Origin: Lysobacteraceae bacterium
GTDB lineage: Bacteria > Pseudomonadota > Gammaproteobacteria > Xanthomonadales > Xanthomonadaceae
NCBI GenBank assembly: GCA_017990865.1
Contig: JAGNNB010000166.1
Span: 1 to 6,831 of the forward strand
Direction: 5' to 3'
Length of the DNA stretch: 6,831 nucleotides
The notes under the pieces were generated by a model. That model did not search any database, was not told the origin of the DNA, and saw nothing but the letters and a program-made list of their open reading frames with translations. Both the position numbers and the translations under genes were made by a program. Shown here piece by piece: positions 6,334 to 6,831 of this stretch (its first letter is position 1; each line of letters starts with the position of its first letter).

Positions 6334-6499
6334 CTTCCGTCACGAACCCGTTCCGAACGTTCGCGCCGACGTTGCGATCATCTATGCCCTAAGAACGACA
6401 ACTGCGAGTCAGCCGTACGGGCGGCGGATCGCAGGCGATGCGAGTCGTTTGCGATGCATTTGGGGCTTCAAATGCGCACCGACCGCGGCTGCGGAGCGG

Positions 6500-6514
6500 A
6501 TGCGCAATGCGCAT
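6500..6514 (+). repeat. Perfect inverted repeat ATGCGCA-A-TGCGCAT
   Basis: Seven-base arms surround a single A. In DNA it could be a dimeric repressor site; as RNA a one-base loop could not form, so some pairs would have to open. No equivalent is seen at the corresponding place upstream of the two proteases. Confidence 0.45.
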
Positions 6515-6796
6515 ACATCCTTTTGCGCCGCAACAATTCGCACGCGTATCGTACGGAGCCTGCCTGCAAGACGCTTTTTTCGCGATGTTTTCGTTCGGAC
6601 ATTCAAGTTTCGGAATGCAGCCGCGTAGTGCGTGATGGACGTCGCAGACTTCATGGTGTCGAGCGATCGCGTGCCGATATTCGCTTGGTCAGTGCGTTCC
6701 GTGGGACTGGGTTCGGGCACGCGCTCAGGTAAATGCACTATGAACATAATCGTCTATTTCGTGCGCGCGTCGTCGATTGATCGCCACGATGCGCTG

Positions 6797-6811
6797 GGCG
6801 CATGGTGCGCC
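6797..6811 (+). promoter_or_regulatory. Palindrome copy 3, GGCGCATGGTGCGCC, near window end
   Basis: This is identical to the copies upstream of both proteases. Its flanks add a G-C, a T-G and a C-G pair (6794-6802 with 6806-6814, loop TGG). GATGCTTGG downstream (6817-6825) resembles GATGCTCGG after copy 2 at nearly the same distance. TTGATC (6777-6782) is a possible but weaker -35-like box. Confidence 0.6.
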
Positions 6812-6831
6812 CGGGAGATGCTTGGTATGGA

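Larger units (their letters stand above)
6331..6831 (+). other. Non-coding stretch downstream of second protease
   Basis: I find no credible gene here; the open frames lack ribosome-binding sites and protein-like composition. It holds a small hairpin (GCATTT 6456-6461 with AAATGC 6470-6475), an inverted repeat at 6500-6514, a 5/6 TATAAT match (CATAAT, 6745-6750) without a good -35, and the third palindrome copy at 6797-6811. By analogy with the two earlier gaps it is probably the leader region of a further gene beyond the window. Confidence 0.5.

Noticed and set aside
4628..6343. Minus-strand open frame of 571 codons opposite the second protease
   Set aside because: It mirrors the third-position GC bias of the protease. 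Its His/Arg/Gly-rich product resembles the antisense product of the first protease only because the sense genes are paralogues.
5650..6732. Plus-strand 360-codon frame overlapping the end of the second protease
   Set aside because: It is out of frame with the intact protease, Arg-rich and without motifs, and runs through the terminator.
6409..6747. Possible minus-strand 112-codon gene in the last gap
   Set aside because: It has no convincing ribosome-binding site, its composition is not protein-like and I recognise no motif; I treat the region as non-coding.

Overview
The window is high-GC bacterial DNA with every convincing gene on the + strand. It best fits a gammaproteobacterium of the Xanthomonadaceae/Lysobacteraceae (Lysobacter-like). 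The reasons are the DnaK and DnaJ sequences, the dnaK-dnaJ order, the secreted S8 proteases with short Ala-rich signal peptides, and intergenic heptamer repeats of the ATTCCCG/CGGGAAT type that I associate with this family. No 16S or other decisive marker is present, so the genus is an inference.

Layout. 1-1245 is the 3' two thirds of dnaK. 1246-1401 is a dnaK-dnaJ spacer made largely of heptamer repeats around a terminator-like hairpin; the repeats reach into the dnaK stop codon and almost to the dnaJ start. 1402-2529 is a complete dnaJ. 2530-2807 is a leader region with a post-dnaJ hairpin, a TTGACA box, a 15-nt palindrome and further GC-rich hairpins. 2808-4232 and 4844-6265 are two paralogous secreted subtilisin-like (S8) serine proteases, each ending at a TTCG-loop terminator. 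4300-4843 and 6331-6831 are long non-coding stretches.

The chaperones DnaK and DnaJ work together in cytoplasmic protein folding. The proteases are exported through the Sec or Tat route, mature by removal of an inhibitory propeptide, and act outside the cytoplasm. I see no direct functional link between the two pairs; the proteases have their own leader signals and terminators.

The most interesting signal is a 15-nt near-palindrome, GGCGCATGGTGCGCC, present three times without change: upstream of each protease (2684-2698 and 4592-4606) and again at the window's end (6797-6811). At the first two sites an ATTTGACA box lies about 40 nt upstream. Bases flanking the core differ between copies but often still pair. 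This could be a shared operator or RNA hairpin for an expanding protease cluster, in which case a third protease should follow just beyond the window. It could also be a dispersed REP-like repeat. A genome-wide motif search would decide.
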